DNA of 64,000 nt from CAZVAR01 sp964625225 (GCA_964625225.1 CAZVAR010000003.1:1-64000); one strand, 5' to 3'; counted from the stretch's first letter, positions 8,404 through 17,654 are shown. A program made the numbers and translations. The notes: a model not told the origin generated them from the sequence alone.

Positions 8404-10607
8404 CGCGCGACCTGGACCGGTTGGCCGAAGCGGTAGGCATCCAGCGCGACTATCGTGACGTCTGGGGGCAGGTTCACATTGTATCCGACGCGACCAAGCG
8501 CGCGTTGCTGCGCGCGCTCGGGCATCCTGCCGACGACGAAGCGCAAGTGGCGGAAAGCCTCCACGAAATCGACGCACGCCGATGGCGACGGCCGCTCCCG
8601 CCGGTCGGGGTTTACGGCGAGGGCGAACCGCTCGCGGTGACCATTGCCTTGCCGGCGGTCGATTCGCACCTTCATTGGCGGATCGATCTTGACGATGGTC
8701 GTACGTGTGGAGGCGAGATTGCCTCCGAACGGCTCGAACTCGTCGAGACCAGGAAGCTCGGCGGAAGCACCTACGAGCGTCGACGGCTCGTGCTGCCGGA
8801 GCAACTGCCGACCGGCTATCATCGATTGACGCTGGACGGCTTCCCCGACGGCGTAGCCACGATGCGGCTGGTCGTGGCACCAAGGCGCTGCTTCACTGTC
8901 GCCGATGCAGTGGCCGATCGTGCTCGACTGTGGGGCATCGCGGTTCAGATTTACGGGCTACGGTCGGACCGAAACTGGGGAATCGGCGACTTCGGTGACC
9001 TCGCAAACACGGCGCGTCGGGCCGCGGCACTGGGCGCCGACCTGATCGGCATCAACCCGGTCCATGCTCTCTTCGCTGCCGACCCACTGCATTTCGGGCC
9101 CTATTCGCCTTCGAACCGCGCGTTTCTCCACTTTGCGTATATCGACGTCGAGGCCCTACCCGAATTGGCGTACTGCCCCGAGGCGCGCGCGCGAATTGCG
9201 GAATCATCGTTCCAGGAGCGGCTGCGGTCCGCCCGCGCGGCCAAGTTCGTCGATTATCGCGCGGTATCCGAACTGAAGCTTCCGGTCCTGGAACTGCTGT
9301 TCAGATGCTTTCAATCCGAGGCGCAGCCCGGCGGGCCTTTGGCCGAGCGACGTACCGCATTCGAGGACTATCGCCGCGAGATCGGATCTTCACTCGAACG
9401 CCACGCTGTGTTCGAGGTTTTGCACGAGCATTTCTTCGCAAACGGTACCGGACCCTGGTCGTGGCGGGCATGGCCGGTTCCGTACCGTCACGCCGACAGC
9501 CCGGAAGTCGCGAGGTTTGCGGCGCAACACGCCCACCGGGTTGAGTTCTTCGTATGGCTGCAATGGATTGCCGATTCTCAGCTTGCAGAGGCACACCGGG
9601 CCGGATGCACCGCGGGCATGCGGCTCGGTCTGTACCGCGACCTCGCGGTCGGCGTTCATCCCGACGGCAGCGCTGCCTGGATGCAGCCGGAAATTGTCCC
9701 GGGTGGCGTCAGCATCGGCGCACCGCCGGACCCGCTAGGGCCGGAAGGTCAGAACTGGGGCGTGGCGCCGCTTTCGCCGGAAGGCATCCGTGAAGCGCAG
9801 TACGAGCCCTTTATTGCGGCTCTCCGCGCCAATATGCGCCATGCCGGCGCACTCCGGATCGACCATGTCATGGCCCTGGAGCGGCTATTCCTGATCCCGG
9901 AAGGCATGTCGGGTGTGGACGGAGCCTATGTGAGCTATCCGCTTGCCGACCTGCTCCGGATTGTGGCGCTCGAGTCGCAGCGGCAACGTTGCATCGTAAT
10001 CGGCGAGGATCTGGGTACCGTACCCGAAGGCTTCCGGTCCGCTCTGGAAGAAGCGGGTGTGCTTTCCTATCGTATCCTTTCCTTCGAGCGCGACGAACAG
10101 GGACAGTTCAAGCCGCCCGAGGCATACCCACGGCAAGCGCTAGCCGCGCCGTCCACGCACGATCTGCCATCGCTCGCGGGCTTTTGGACCGGGCGCGATC
10201 TGGAGTGGCGGGAGTCTTTAAGCTCGGGCAGTTCTGGAAGCACGAGGTCGGCCGACGCGCGGCGTGAACGCGATCAGGATCGACAGCGGCTGCTGCAGGT
10301 CCTTCGGCTGGCAGGCTATGATCCCGGCGGGACGCCCGCCTCCGCGGCCCTCCCTCCGAACCTGCGTGCGGCAGTCTATCGGTTCCTCGCTGCCACGCCG
10401 GCGTACCTGCTGATGGTGCCGATCGAGGATATGGTCGGAGAAATCGAGCAGCCGAACCTGCCGGGGACAACCGACGGCCATCCGAACTGGCAGCGCAAGC
10501 TCTCGCGAACCATCGCCTCGATCTTCGACGATTCCGAGGTGCAGGAGCTCGCCCGCATGATCTCCGCGGTGCGCGGCAATTCTGGCGCGATGCAGGAACG
10601 CCGCTAG
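8400..10607 (+). CDS. malQ: 4-alpha-glucanotransferase MalQ (amylomaltase)
   Basis: 735 aa, the long bacterial form with an extra N-terminal domain of about 150 residues before the GH77 barrel. GH77 features include the WGIAVQIYGLRS entry, NWGIGDFGDL, RIDHVMALER (nucleophile Asp), IGEDLGTVP (acid/base Glu) and STHDLPSLAGFW. It shuffles alpha-1,4 glucans among maltodextrins and so supplies TreY with chains of suitable length. The start ATG overlaps the treZ stop in ATGA, which rules out the longer upstream reading. treY begins 42 nt after its stop. Confidence 0.95.
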   Translation: MTRDLDRLAEAVGIQRDYRDVWGQVHIVSDATKRALLRALGHPADDEAQVAESLHEIDARRWRRPLPPVGVYGEGEPLAVTIALPAVDSHLHWRIDLDDGRTCGGEIASERLELVETRKLGGSTYERRRLVLPEQLPTGYHRLTLDGFPDGVATMRLVVAPRRCFTVADAVADRARLWGIAVQIYGLRSDRNWGIGDFGDLANTARRAAALGADLIGINPVHALFAADPLHFGPYSPSNRAFLHFAYIDVEALPELAYCPEARARIAESSFQERLRSARAAKFVDYRAVSELKLPVLELLFRCFQSEAQPGGPLAERRTAFEDYRREIGSSLERHAVFEVLHEHFFANGTGPWSWRAWPVPYRHADSPEVARFAAQHAHRVEFFVWLQWIADSQLAEAHRAGCTAGMRLGLYRDLAVGVHPDGSAAWMQPEIVPGGVSIGAPPDPLGPEGQNWGVAPLSPEGIREAQYEPFIAALRANMRHAGALRIDHVMALERLFLIPEGMSGVDGAYVSYPLADLLRIVALESQRQRCIVIGEDLGTVPEGFRSALEEAGVLSYRILSFERDEQGQFKPPEAYPRQALAAPSTHDLPSLAGFWTGRDLEWRESLSSGSSGSTRSADARRERDQDRQRLLQVLRLAGYDPGGTPASAALPPNLRAAVYRFLAATPAYLLMVPIEDMVGEIEQPNLPGTTDGHPNWQRKLSRTIASIFDDSEVQELARMISAVRGNSGAMQERR

Positions 10608-10649
10608 CATTGGCGCCGGTGAGACGGCGCGCCGACAGAGGGGGAGAAG

Positions 10650-13562
10650 ATGCCTGAGCCCGACATGGGGCGCGGCGCGCCGGCCTTTCCGCGTGCTACC
10701 TATCGTCTGCAGTTCCACAAGGGATTCACCTTCGCAGATGCCACCGCGCTGGTTCCCTATCTCGCGGAACTCGGCATCAGCCACGTCTACGCATCCCCGT
10801 TCTTGGCCGCCCGCCCCGGTTCGACCCACGGTTACGACATCATCGATCATAATCGATTCAATCCGGAGATCGGCGACGTCGGTTCATTCAACCGTCTGGT
10901 GGAGAACCTCCGCGCACGCGGCATGGGACTAATTCTCGACTTCGTCCCGAATCATATGGGCATAGGGTCCGACAATCCCTGGTGGCTCGACGTTCTCGAG
11001 TGGGGCGAGGCAAGCCCGTACGCCGCATTCTTCGACATCGACTGGACACCCCCGGTCGAACGTTTGCGCGGCAAGGTCCTTCTTCCGGTGCTGGGCGATC
11101 ATTACGGCAACGTGCTCGAGCAGGGCGACTTGAAGCTGCGCTTCGATCCGGACCGCGGGCAGTTCGTCGTGCATTATTTCCAGGAGCGCTTCCCGATCGC
11201 GATCCGCGACTATCCGCGGCTACTGCGGCCGGCACAAGATGCGCTCGGCAACGCCGCCGACACGACGTTGGCTCCGCTCATAACCGGGTTCACGCGCCTG
11301 AAACGACGGCGGCTGTCGGTGCAGCAGTCCGCGATGGTGCGCAACGAGGCGACTGCGCTCCAGGCGCAACTCGCGGCACTGGCCCGGAACAACCGCCGGG
11401 CGCGTCGTGCGATCGAGGATGCAGTCGCTACATTCAACGGTACACCCGGCCACCCGGACAGCTTCGTAGCCCTCCATACGCTCCTCGAGCGACAGTCCTA
11501 CTTATTGGCATTTTGGCGGGTAGCCGCCAATGATATCAATTATCGTCGCTTCTTTGACATCAACGACTTGGCCGGATTGTCGATCGAAAACCCGGAACTG
11601 TTCGAGATCAGCCACAGGCTGGTATTTCAGCTGATTGCCGAGGGTAAGCTGCAAGGATTGCGGCTCGACCATATCGACGGCCTGTTCGACCCCCTGGCCT
11701 ACTGCCGGCGCCTACAGGATCGCGCCGCCTATCTGGTGCTCCAAGCCAAAGCATCATCAGCAACGACTGCGGAGCTTGAGCCCGGGGCGTCGGTACGACC
11801 GCGCAACCCGTTCTACGTGGTGGTCGAGAAGATCCTCGCGATCCATGAGCCTCTGCGGCCCGAATGGCCCGTGGACGGAACCACCGGGTACGAGTTCATG
11901 AACCTCGTGAATGGCCTGTTCATTGATCCAGCCGCTTGTGACGCATTGAACGAGGTCTACCAACGCTTTCTCGGCCGCAAGGAGAACTTTCCGGAAATCG
12001 TGGTCGCGGCAAAGCGGCAAATCCTCCGGAGCAACCTTGCGAGTGAAGTTAACGTACTCGCAGGCGACGTCTACCGGCTGGCTCAGCAGAGCTGGAGGAC
12101 ACGCGACTACACGCAGACTGCGATCCGTGATGCTTTGATAGACGTCGTCGCACACTTTCCTGTGTACCGGACCTATATCACGGCCGACCGTGTCGGTGAT
12201 CGCGACCGCCAATACATAAACTGGGCGGTGAACCAGGCGCGCAAGAACACGTTACTGGTCGATTTGAGCGTCTTCGACTTTATCTATGCAGCACTTACCA
12301 TGGATCTCCGCCAGGCAACTGACCGGGGGTATCGGCGGCGTGATATCGTGCGTGTCGCCATGAGGTTTCAACAAATGACCGGCCCGGTGATGGCGAAAGC
12401 GTTCGAAGACACCGCCCTCTACCGCTACTACCGGCTCGTGTCGCTCAACGAAGTCGGCGGCGACCCTGAGCGCTTCGGCGTGTCTGTCGCCGCATTCCAC
12501 CATGTGAACGCCGACCGACTACGGCATCACCCATTCTCGCTCCTGGCGACTGCGACCCACGACCACAAGCGCGGTGAGGACACGCGGGCACGGATCGACG
12601 TGCTGAGCGACATTCCCGAGCTCTGGGCCCGGCGCGTCAATCGGTGGAGCCGCCTCAATCGACTGAAACGTCGTGAGCTCGAGGGCGTCCGTGTACCGAG
12701 CCGTAACGACGAGTACCTGATCTACCAGACGCTTGTCGGCGCGTGGCCCCTCGATATGCCGTCGCCGGAGAAGAAGCGGCTTGGCATCTTCGCCGACCGC
12801 ATCGCCACATACATGATCAAGGCCGTCCGCGAGGCGAAGCTTCGCTCCAACTGGACCGCGCCGCAGCCCGACTACGAACACGGCGTCGAGGCGTTTGTCC
12901 GAGGCATCCTCGATCCGGCGCGGAGTACCGCATTCCTGACCGATCTGGTGGATTTCGCCGAGCAGATCGCACCGGCGGGTGCGGTAAACGGATTGGCGCA
13001 AACGCTGCTGAAGCTGACCGCTCCCGGCGTTCCCGACATCTATCAGGGCTGCGAGTATTGGGATCAGAGCCTGGTGGATCCGGACAACCGGCGCCCAGTC
13101 GACTACGATGCCCGGAAACGATCGCTGCAGGCCTCGGCCGATTTCGATGGGCTCCTGGCCGAATGGCGCAATGGCCGGGTGAAGCAGCACCTGATCGCCC
13201 GCACGCTGCGCGTGCGACAGGAGCAGCCTGCGATCTTCGCAGGCGGGGACTATCTGCCACTCGAGGTGGTCGGACCCGACGCCGATCACTTCGTGGCCTT
13301 CCAGCGTCGATCCGCTGATGCGGGGATCGTCGTGCTGACGCCTCGCCAGGTCTCGCCGCTCCTGCGTGGGGATGGTTCGCTCGGGCTTGATCCGGACCGC
13401 TTGCGCGGGACCGACCTGCGGCTTCCGGACCTGCCTCAGGGAACAGCAATACGTGACATGCTCTGGAACCGGCCCCTCCCGGCGGCCTCCGACGGCAGTC
13501 TGGCGGTCGGCACGCTGTTGGACCGGCTGCCGGTAGCGCTGTTGGCTTACGGCGCCACTTGA
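10650..13562 (+). CDS. treY: Maltooligosyl trehalose synthase TreY
   Basis: 970 aa, long for the family (usually 700-950). It starts with the TreY signature PRATYRLQFHKGF and YASPFLAARPGSTHGYD. GH13 catalytic motifs are GLRLDHIDGLFDP (Asp), YVVVEKIL (Glu) and ATATHDHKRGED (Asp). It isomerises the reducing end of a maltodextrin to an alpha,alpha-1,1 bond, and TreZ then cleaves off trehalose. A strong GGGGGAGAAG ribosome site stands just before ATG 10650. It is the last gene of the operon; no clear hairpin plus T-tract follows. Confidence 0.96.
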   Translation: MPEPDMGRGAPAFPRATYRLQFHKGFTFADATALVPYLAELGISHVYASPFLAARPGSTHGYDIIDHNRFNPEIGDVGSFNRLVENLRARGMGLILDFVPNHMGIGSDNPWWLDVLEWGEASPYAAFFDIDWTPPVERLRGKVLLPVLGDHYGNVLEQGDLKLRFDPDRGQFVVHYFQERFPIAIRDYPRLLRPAQDALGNAADTTLAPLITGFTRLKRRRLSVQQSAMVRNEATALQAQLAALARNNRRARRAIEDAVATFNGTPGHPDSFVALHTLLERQSYLLAFWRVAANDINYRRFFDINDLAGLSIENPELFEISHRLVFQLIAEGKLQGLRLDHIDGLFDPLAYCRRLQDRAAYLVLQAKASSATTAELEPGASVRPRNPFYVVVEKILAIHEPLRPEWPVDGTTGYEFMNLVNGLFIDPAACDALNEVYQRFLGRKENFPEIVVAAKRQILRSNLASEVNVLAGDVYRLAQQSWRTRDYTQTAIRDALIDVVAHFPVYRTYITADRVGDRDRQYINWAVNQARKNTLLVDLSVFDFIYAALTMDLRQATDRGYRRRDIVRVAMRFQQMTGPVMAKAFEDTALYRYYRLVSLNEVGGDPERFGVSVAAFHHVNADRLRHHPFSLLATATHDHKRGEDTRARIDVLSDIPELWARRVNRWSRLNRLKRRELEGVRVPSRNDEYLIYQTLVGAWPLDMPSPEKKRLGIFADRIATYMIKAVREAKLRSNWTAPQPDYEHGVEAFVRGILDPARSTAFLTDLVDFAEQIAPAGAVNGLAQTLLKLTAPGVPDIYQGCEYWDQSLVDPDNRRPVDYDARKRSLQASADFDGLLAEWRNGRVKQHLIARTLRVRQEQPAIFAGGDYLPLEVVGPDADHFVAFQRRSADAGIVVLTPRQVSPLLRGDGSLGLDPDRLRGTDLRLPDLPQGTAIRDMLWNRPLPAASDGSLAVGTLLDRLPVALLAYGAT

Positions 13563-13800
13563 CGGTTTAGCGGGTGCAATGCCGGCAGCTCCGTGGCGGT
13601 GCGCCCGGCGGGCTCCCGAACCGCGCCGACGGCGATCAATCTCAGGAGGACGGCCACCCCCGCCGGCCGACTCGCCGACGTTGGCCTAATGGGCCCATGA
13701 CCGATCGGAACCGGCGGCACGGGGAAACTCGGATGGTTGCGGAGATTCTTCAGGACAACGGAGCGGGATCAGGAAGACACCGGCTGGGATTGTCGGTCGA

Positions 13801-15024
13801 TCAGTGCAGTTGGGATCTGCGCATAGCGACGCTGCCATCCGGGCGTGCCTGCGGCGCCTGTTTCGCCCATTCCTCGAAAGCCGCTGCCGGGAGTGGCCGG
13901 CTGACATAATACCCCTGTGCGGCGTCGCAACCGAGCTCGCCCAGCAACGCCAGCGCTTCTGCGTCCTCGACGCCTTCGGCCACGATCTTCATCCTGAGGT
14001 TGATGCCGATTGCGATCATGGTCTCGACCAGAGATTTTGCCTCTGGGTCGGTTGTCATGTCCCGCACGAACGTCTGATCGATCTTGATTTCATTGAAGGG
14101 CAGTTGGCGCAGCTTGATCATCGATGCGTGGCCCGTCCCAAAATCATCGATCGAGAGAGAGATGCCCATCAGTCGTAGCCGCGCCAGGACGTCGACTGTC
14201 GTCAGCAGATCTCTCATTGCTGCGGCCTCGGTCACCTCCAAGGTGAGACAAGAGCCGGCCACGCCATTGCTGGCAAGCAGATGCTCGATCACGGTCGGAA
14301 GCGCCAGCTCATTCAGCATGTCGGCGGGCACGTTTACGGATATGTTGAGCGACAGTCCTTGCCGGCGCCAGGCAACGCTTTGCCGGATGGCTTCCTGCAG
14401 GACCCAGTGCGTAATGGGAACGATGAGACCGGTCTCCTCGGCCAGCGGGAGGAACTCCGGGGGAGGAACGAGACCGCGCTCGCTGTGCTGCCAACGCACC
14501 AGCGCCTCGCAACCGACGAGTGTTCCGGAGCGAATATCGATTTTAGGTTGGTAATGCAGCCGGAGCTCGCCGCCCATGGTCGCCCGATGCAGCTCTTCCT
14601 CGCGCGAGGCACGGCGACGCGGTGCTGTCTCCGCCTCGCCTATCCCTGCTTGGAGCTTCTCCTTTAGATCGGCGATTCGAAAAGGCTTCTGCAGGATGCC
14701 TCGGATATCGAGACCATAAGACCGACCGAGTTTAAGCACCGTGGCGAGCAATCTCTCATCCACGCCGCTCATGAGGTAAATCGCTGCTTGGCAGTGCCGG
14801 CCGGCTAAGAAACGCAGGATGTCGATGCCGTTGCCCTCACCCAGATTGAGGTCAAGCAGAATGACGGCCCCGGACGGAAATTCCACCACATCCTTGAAGG
14901 GTCCTATAGTATTGAATACCGTCGTCGGCACTCCCATAACCATGCAGGTGCGACGGATCAGCTGTGTAATCTCGGGATCATCATCCAACACGAAGACGTG
15001 ATGATCAGGCACGGGATGATCCAT
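13801..15024 (-). CDS. Response regulator with REC and EAL domains (c-di-GMP phosphodiesterase)
   Basis: 407 aa. The receiver domain spans about residues 8-125, with acidic DDD, phospho-acceptor Asp in LLDLNLGEG, Ser in YLMSGVDE and Lys in ILQKPFR. The EAL domain spans about 150-395: CEALVRW (EAL), SVNVP, LEVTEAA, SIDDFGTGH, IKIDQTFV, VAEGVED and QGYYVSRPL. All metal and catalytic positions expected for an active phosphodiesterase appear present. It would hydrolyse c-di-GMP under control of an unseen sensor kinase. It is monocistronic and convergent with the tre operon. Its receiver resembles the stand-alone receiver at 54219. Confidence 0.93.
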   Translation of the reverse strand: MDHPVPDHHVFVLDDDPEITQLIRRTCMVMGVPTTVFNTIGPFKDVVEFPSGAVILLDLNLGEGNGIDILRFLAGRHCQAAIYLMSGVDERLLATVLKLGRSYGLDIRGILQKPFRIADLKEKLQAGIGEAETAPRRRASREEELHRATMGGELRLHYQPKIDIRSGTLVGCEALVRWQHSERGLVPPPEFLPLAEETGLIVPITHWVLQEAIRQSVAWRRQGLSLNISVNVPADMLNELALPTVIEHLLASNGVAGSCLTLEVTEAAAMRDLLTTVDVLARLRLMGISLSIDDFGTGHASMIKLRQLPFNEIKIDQTFVRDMTTDPEAKSLVETMIAIGINLRMKIVAEGVEDAEALALLGELGCDAAQGYYVSRPLPAAAFEEWAKQAPQARPDGSVAMRRSQLH

Positions 15025-15350
15025 CTTTCACCTGGGCGGGTTCTGGGCCACCTCGCCGGCCCGTGACCATTGATCGACCGATTGACGTATGCGGATGGTC
15101 AGCGATTGCCCGACAAGCCGCTACGCTATCACTGTAGATCGGCGAATTGGGCGGTCAAGCCTGCGCTGCCGTGCAGCAGAACGGCCGGATCCTGGTTGTC
15201 GGGCATACCACACCGAGGATGCCGCGGCTCCGCTTCGCGAACATCGGGCCCGTCGCGAAGCCCACGTCGGCTGCGCTTGCGCTCTACCGGTCGGCCGGGT
15301 CGGAGGTGTCGGCGACCGGCATGGCCATGCCCCCGCATCGAAGGCCCGGA
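15025..15350. other. Intergenic stretch, no recognisable gene
   Basis: 326 bp between the REC-EAL gene and the small exported peptide. Short overlapping open frames exist on both strands (for example minus 15129-15338), but they are Arg/Pro-rich in the way of random high-GC reading, lack ribosome sites and match nothing I recognise. No hairpin with T-tract was seen. Confidence 0.5.
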
Positions 15351-15542
15351 TCAGCGGATCGGCGGCCACTCTTTGTGGTCGGTGTCGTGATCCCGCAAGG
15401 CTTGCCGCAAGGAGATCGTCAGCTCGATGGCGGCCTGTTTGATGTGTCCTTGGGCAGCGGCCTCATAGGCGCTGTTGAAGCGGCCCTCCCAGCCAAGCGA
15501 CCCCAACGTGGTCAGCACCATCATGATTGCGGCGTACTTCAT
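15351..15542 (-). CDS. Small exported hypothetical protein (63 aa)
   Basis: Begins MKYAAIMMVLTTLGSLG, a short signal-peptide-like hydrophobic start, followed by an Ala-rich helical stretch (AYEAAAQGHIKQAAIEL) and a charged tail DHDTDHKEW. GAGGAAG sits about 8 nt before the ATG. An AT-rich promoter candidate lies 105-135 bp upstream. The composition is protein-like (few Arg/Pro runs), unlike shadow frames nearby. I do not recognise a family. The periplasmic location is inferred only from the N-terminus. Confidence 0.55.
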   Translation of the reverse strand: MKYAAIMMVLTTLGSLGWEGRFNSAYEAAAQGHIKQAAIELTISLRQALRDHDTDHKEWPPIR

Positions 15543-15827
15543 CTTGGTCTTCCTCGGTCGCTTTTAGGCAGCATTACCAGCCGCCCTCACAACGAGGAAG
15601 ATAAGGACGCCGTCACAGATGCGCCACTTTATTCAATTTTGATATAACTATAACACCTTCTTATTTTCATTAACAATGTTGCTAGTTTTCTCTAAAATTT
15701 TATAGATGTCGCTTTTACCGGATCGACTCTCAAGGCACAGCGCATCGATCCGCAGCGGGGAACGATGCCAAGAAAACTCAGCGCGAGATGCGGGCCATTC
15801 CAGGTCGGATACGATCGTACCGCGCCT
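15543..15827. other. AT-rich intergenic region
   Basis: 285 bp between the MarR gene end and the 63-aa peptide start. Bases about 15625-15715 are strikingly AT-rich against a GC-rich background. No gene is seen. It carries the promoter candidate listed separately and may bind an AT-selective regulator. Confidence 0.6.
15647..15676 (-). promoter_or_regulatory. Putative sigma-70 type promoter for the 63-aa peptide
   Basis: On the minus strand TTGTTA (15676-15671) and TATAGT (15652-15647) are separated by 18 bp, pointing toward the 63-aa gene about 105 bp downstream. It sits in the AT-rich patch. Assigned by motif only. Confidence 0.35.
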
Positions 15828-16334
15828 CTAACCGCTAACCGCGCGCGACCGGCTCAGCAGATCCATCTGCCGGGTCCAGAAGCGTTCGAGCCGATTTAAC
15901 GTCTGCGGAAGCCGCGCCACGTCTTCGCCCGGAATGGTTGAGGTCGCGAGCTCGGCTGCGTGCCGGTCGAAAATTGTCTGGAGCTGCCCATGCAGCTTCA
16001 ATCCCTTTTGCGAAAGGCGTACCAGAACTAACCGTCGATCACGTGGTGAGGGCTCCTGGACGACATAGCCGGCCTCGACGAGCTTCTTCAAATTGTAGGT
16101 GACATTCGATCCGAGATAGTAGCCGCGTAATGTCAGGTCGCCCACCGAGAGTACCTCGCTGCCGATGTTATAGAGCAGGAGGGCTTGTACATTATTGATA
16201 TCGGGCACGCCTTGCCGATCGATCTCCAGCTTCACCACTTCCAGAAACTTGCGGTGTATCCGTTCGACCAACCCCACAACTTCCTCGTAGACCTGACGCA
16301 TGAATGGCCCCCCAAGTTCCGACCGAGATATCAT
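15828..16334 (-). CDS. MarR-family winged-helix regulator, LdtR-like
   Basis: 168 aa from the ATG at 16334; an alternative ATG at 16301 follows a G-rich tract. The core matches the LdtR group of alphaproteobacterial MarR proteins: DINNVQALLLYNIG, LTLRGYYLGSNVTYNLKKL (recognition helix region) and the wing DRRLVLVRLSQKG. In Rhizobiales LdtR controls an L,D-transpeptidase and stress tolerance; whether that holds here is inference. No divergently encoded target is adjacent: upstream is the IS remnant and tRNA, downstream the small exported peptide. Confidence 0.88.
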   Translation of the reverse strand: MISRSELGGPFMRQVYEEVVGLVERIHRKFLEVVKLEIDRQGVPDINNVQALLLYNIGSEVLSVGDLTLRGYYLGSNVTYNLKKLVEAGYVVQEPSPRDRRLVLVRLSQKGLKLHGQLQTIFDRHAAELATSTIPGEDVARLPQTLNRLERFWTRQMDLLSRSRAVSG

Positions 16335-16640
16335 GTCGCCTATGATGAACAACCTAAGGATATCATGCCTCTTGGCCAACCCGCGTTACATCGTCGAATT
16401 GGCATCGATCGCATCGGGCACGGCCGGTTCCGCAGACGGCGGGGTGCGGCAACAACTCCATCGCGTGTTGCCCGGCCTGCTCTGCAGGGCGAACCCGATC
16501 GGATCGGCCGTCCGACGGTCCCCGGCCTGCGCCGGCGGCGTCGAAGCAGAGGAGCGCCCACACAAGTGCCCGGTCTACGATGCACGAATCCCAGTGACCC
16601 CGGTTCGGATGCCCCGGATGAACCGCCACACGTGCCGAAT
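16335..16640. other. Intergenic stretch, no recognisable gene
   Basis: About 300 bp between the MarR start and the recognisable part of an IS transposase remnant. Frames on both strands are Arg-rich and unassigned. It may be the more decayed upstream body of the same insertion sequence, but I cannot align it by eye. Confidence 0.4.
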
Positions 16641-16791
16641 GCCGCCCGGCGCCTCGGACTCAAGGAGGTCGACGACGGCATTTGGCTCGTAAGCTTTATG
16701 CACTACGATCTGGGATACAGCGACCTGGAGCAGAGAACCCTGCAACCCCTCGACAACCCCCTGCGGCGAAGGGGTGTCACCCATGTCTTAG
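16641..16791 (+). pseudogene. C-terminal remnant of an IS transposase
   Basis: Encodes LGLKEVDDGIWLVSFMHYDL and then DLEQRTLQPLDNP, a C-terminus I recognise from integrase-type (DDE) insertion-sequence transposases, which often end in ...NPFG..LSPMS. Here the frame breaks after LDNP and the final GVSPMS-stop is found in another frame (stop 16789-16791), so at least one indel is present. A sequence resembling an element end follows at about 16798-16828, 8 bp before the tRNA-Lys 3' end. The catalytic region is gone. The exact IS family (IS481-like is my guess) is uncertain. Confidence 0.6.
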
Positions 16792-16835
16792 GTACGAGCT
16801 GTTACCTATGTGTCCGGGCCGGACACTCGATAATT

Positions 16836-16911
16836 TGGTGAGCCCGCTGGGACTCGAACCCAGGACCCGCAGATTAAAAGTCTGCTGCTCTACCGACTGA
16901 GCTACGGGCAC
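16836..16911 (-). tRNA. tRNA-Lys (anticodon TTT)
   Basis: 76 nt including the encoded CCA. D stem GCTC/GAGC, anticodon stem GCAGA/TCTGC with loop CTTTTAA, T arm CTGGG-TTCGAGT-CCCAG. The acceptor pairs GTGCCCG with CGGGCTC and has one mismatch (U2 against U71). An IS remnant lies just beyond its 3' end. Confidence 0.95.
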
Positions 16912-16924
16912 GCCTTGCGCTGAC

Positions 16925-16956
16925 GGAATATACGGCGCCGGGGGCGCCGGGTCAAG
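16925..16956 (-). terminator. Possible hairpin between coaD and tRNA-Lys
   Basis: A GGCGCC-GGG-GGCGCC inverted repeat lies 3' of coaD on its strand. There is no T-tract, so termination is uncertain. Confidence 0.25.
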
Positions 16957-16966
16957 CAGCGCGCGC

Positions 16967-17512
16967 TCAATAGACCTTCGAGGCGGCGCCGCTCAGAACC
17001 TTTGCGCCGGCCGCAAGGCGCTCCTCGAGCCGCCGCTGCACCCGCGGCGAAACGAAGTGGGACACGTCGCCGCCGAGCCCCCCGATCTCCTTGACGAAGC
17101 GGGACGAAATGAACTGATGCCGGTCCGAGGCCATCAGAAACACCGTCTCGATCGACGGATCCAACCGCCGGTTCATGCTGGCCATCTGGAATTCATACTC
17201 GAAATCGGAAACGGCGCGCAGGCCGCGGACGATCATCCGCACGCCGTACTTGGCCGCGCAGGCAACCAGGAGGCCGTCGATCGGCAGCACGACGATACGT
17301 GCGGCCGCGGCCCGATCCTCGATCGCTGCGACCTCCTCCTCTACCATGGCAATGCGATCATCGGCCGAGAACAGCGGCCCTTTGCCCGCATTGACCGCTA
17401 CGCCGACGATCAGCTGATCGACCAGCAGCGCCGCCCGGATGATGATATCCATGTGGCCGTTGGTGACCGGGTCGAACGTCCCCGGATAAAGGCCTACGCG
17501 GGTTTCCGCCAT
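16967..17512 (-). CDS. coaD: Phosphopantetheine adenylyltransferase CoaD
   Basis: 181 aa, slightly longer than the usual 160. The nucleotidyltransferase motif GLYPGTFDPVTNGH is at residues 7-20, with SSRFVKEI near residue 134 closing the phosphate-binding site. It transfers AMP to 4'-phosphopantetheine, the penultimate step of coenzyme A synthesis. It lies downstream of gyrA on the same strand, 142 bp away, a common alphaproteobacterial order. Confidence 0.96.
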   Translation of the reverse strand: MAETRVGLYPGTFDPVTNGHMDIIIRAALLVDQLIVGVAVNAGKGPLFSADDRIAMVEEEVAAIEDRAAAARIVVLPIDGLLVACAAKYGVRMIVRGLRAVSDFEYEFQMASMNRRLDPSIETVFLMASDRHQFISSRFVKEIGGLGGDVSHFVSPRVQRRLEERLAAGAKVLSGAASKVY

Positions 17513-17654
17513 TTCGAGGTCCCTTCGCTCGCGGCGCGTTGACGCGCGAGCACACGCCCGCCCCGCATCGTTTCTCTGTCGGCGCGCACTCTGCCACGGC
17601 GATCGGCCATGGTCACGATGGATCTTTGCATGTTCGTGACGGTCGGCGATGCCT

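Noticed and set aside
15129..15338. Minus-strand 69-codon frame near the REC-EAL gene
   Set aside because: Arg/Pro-rich, no ribosome site, no family.
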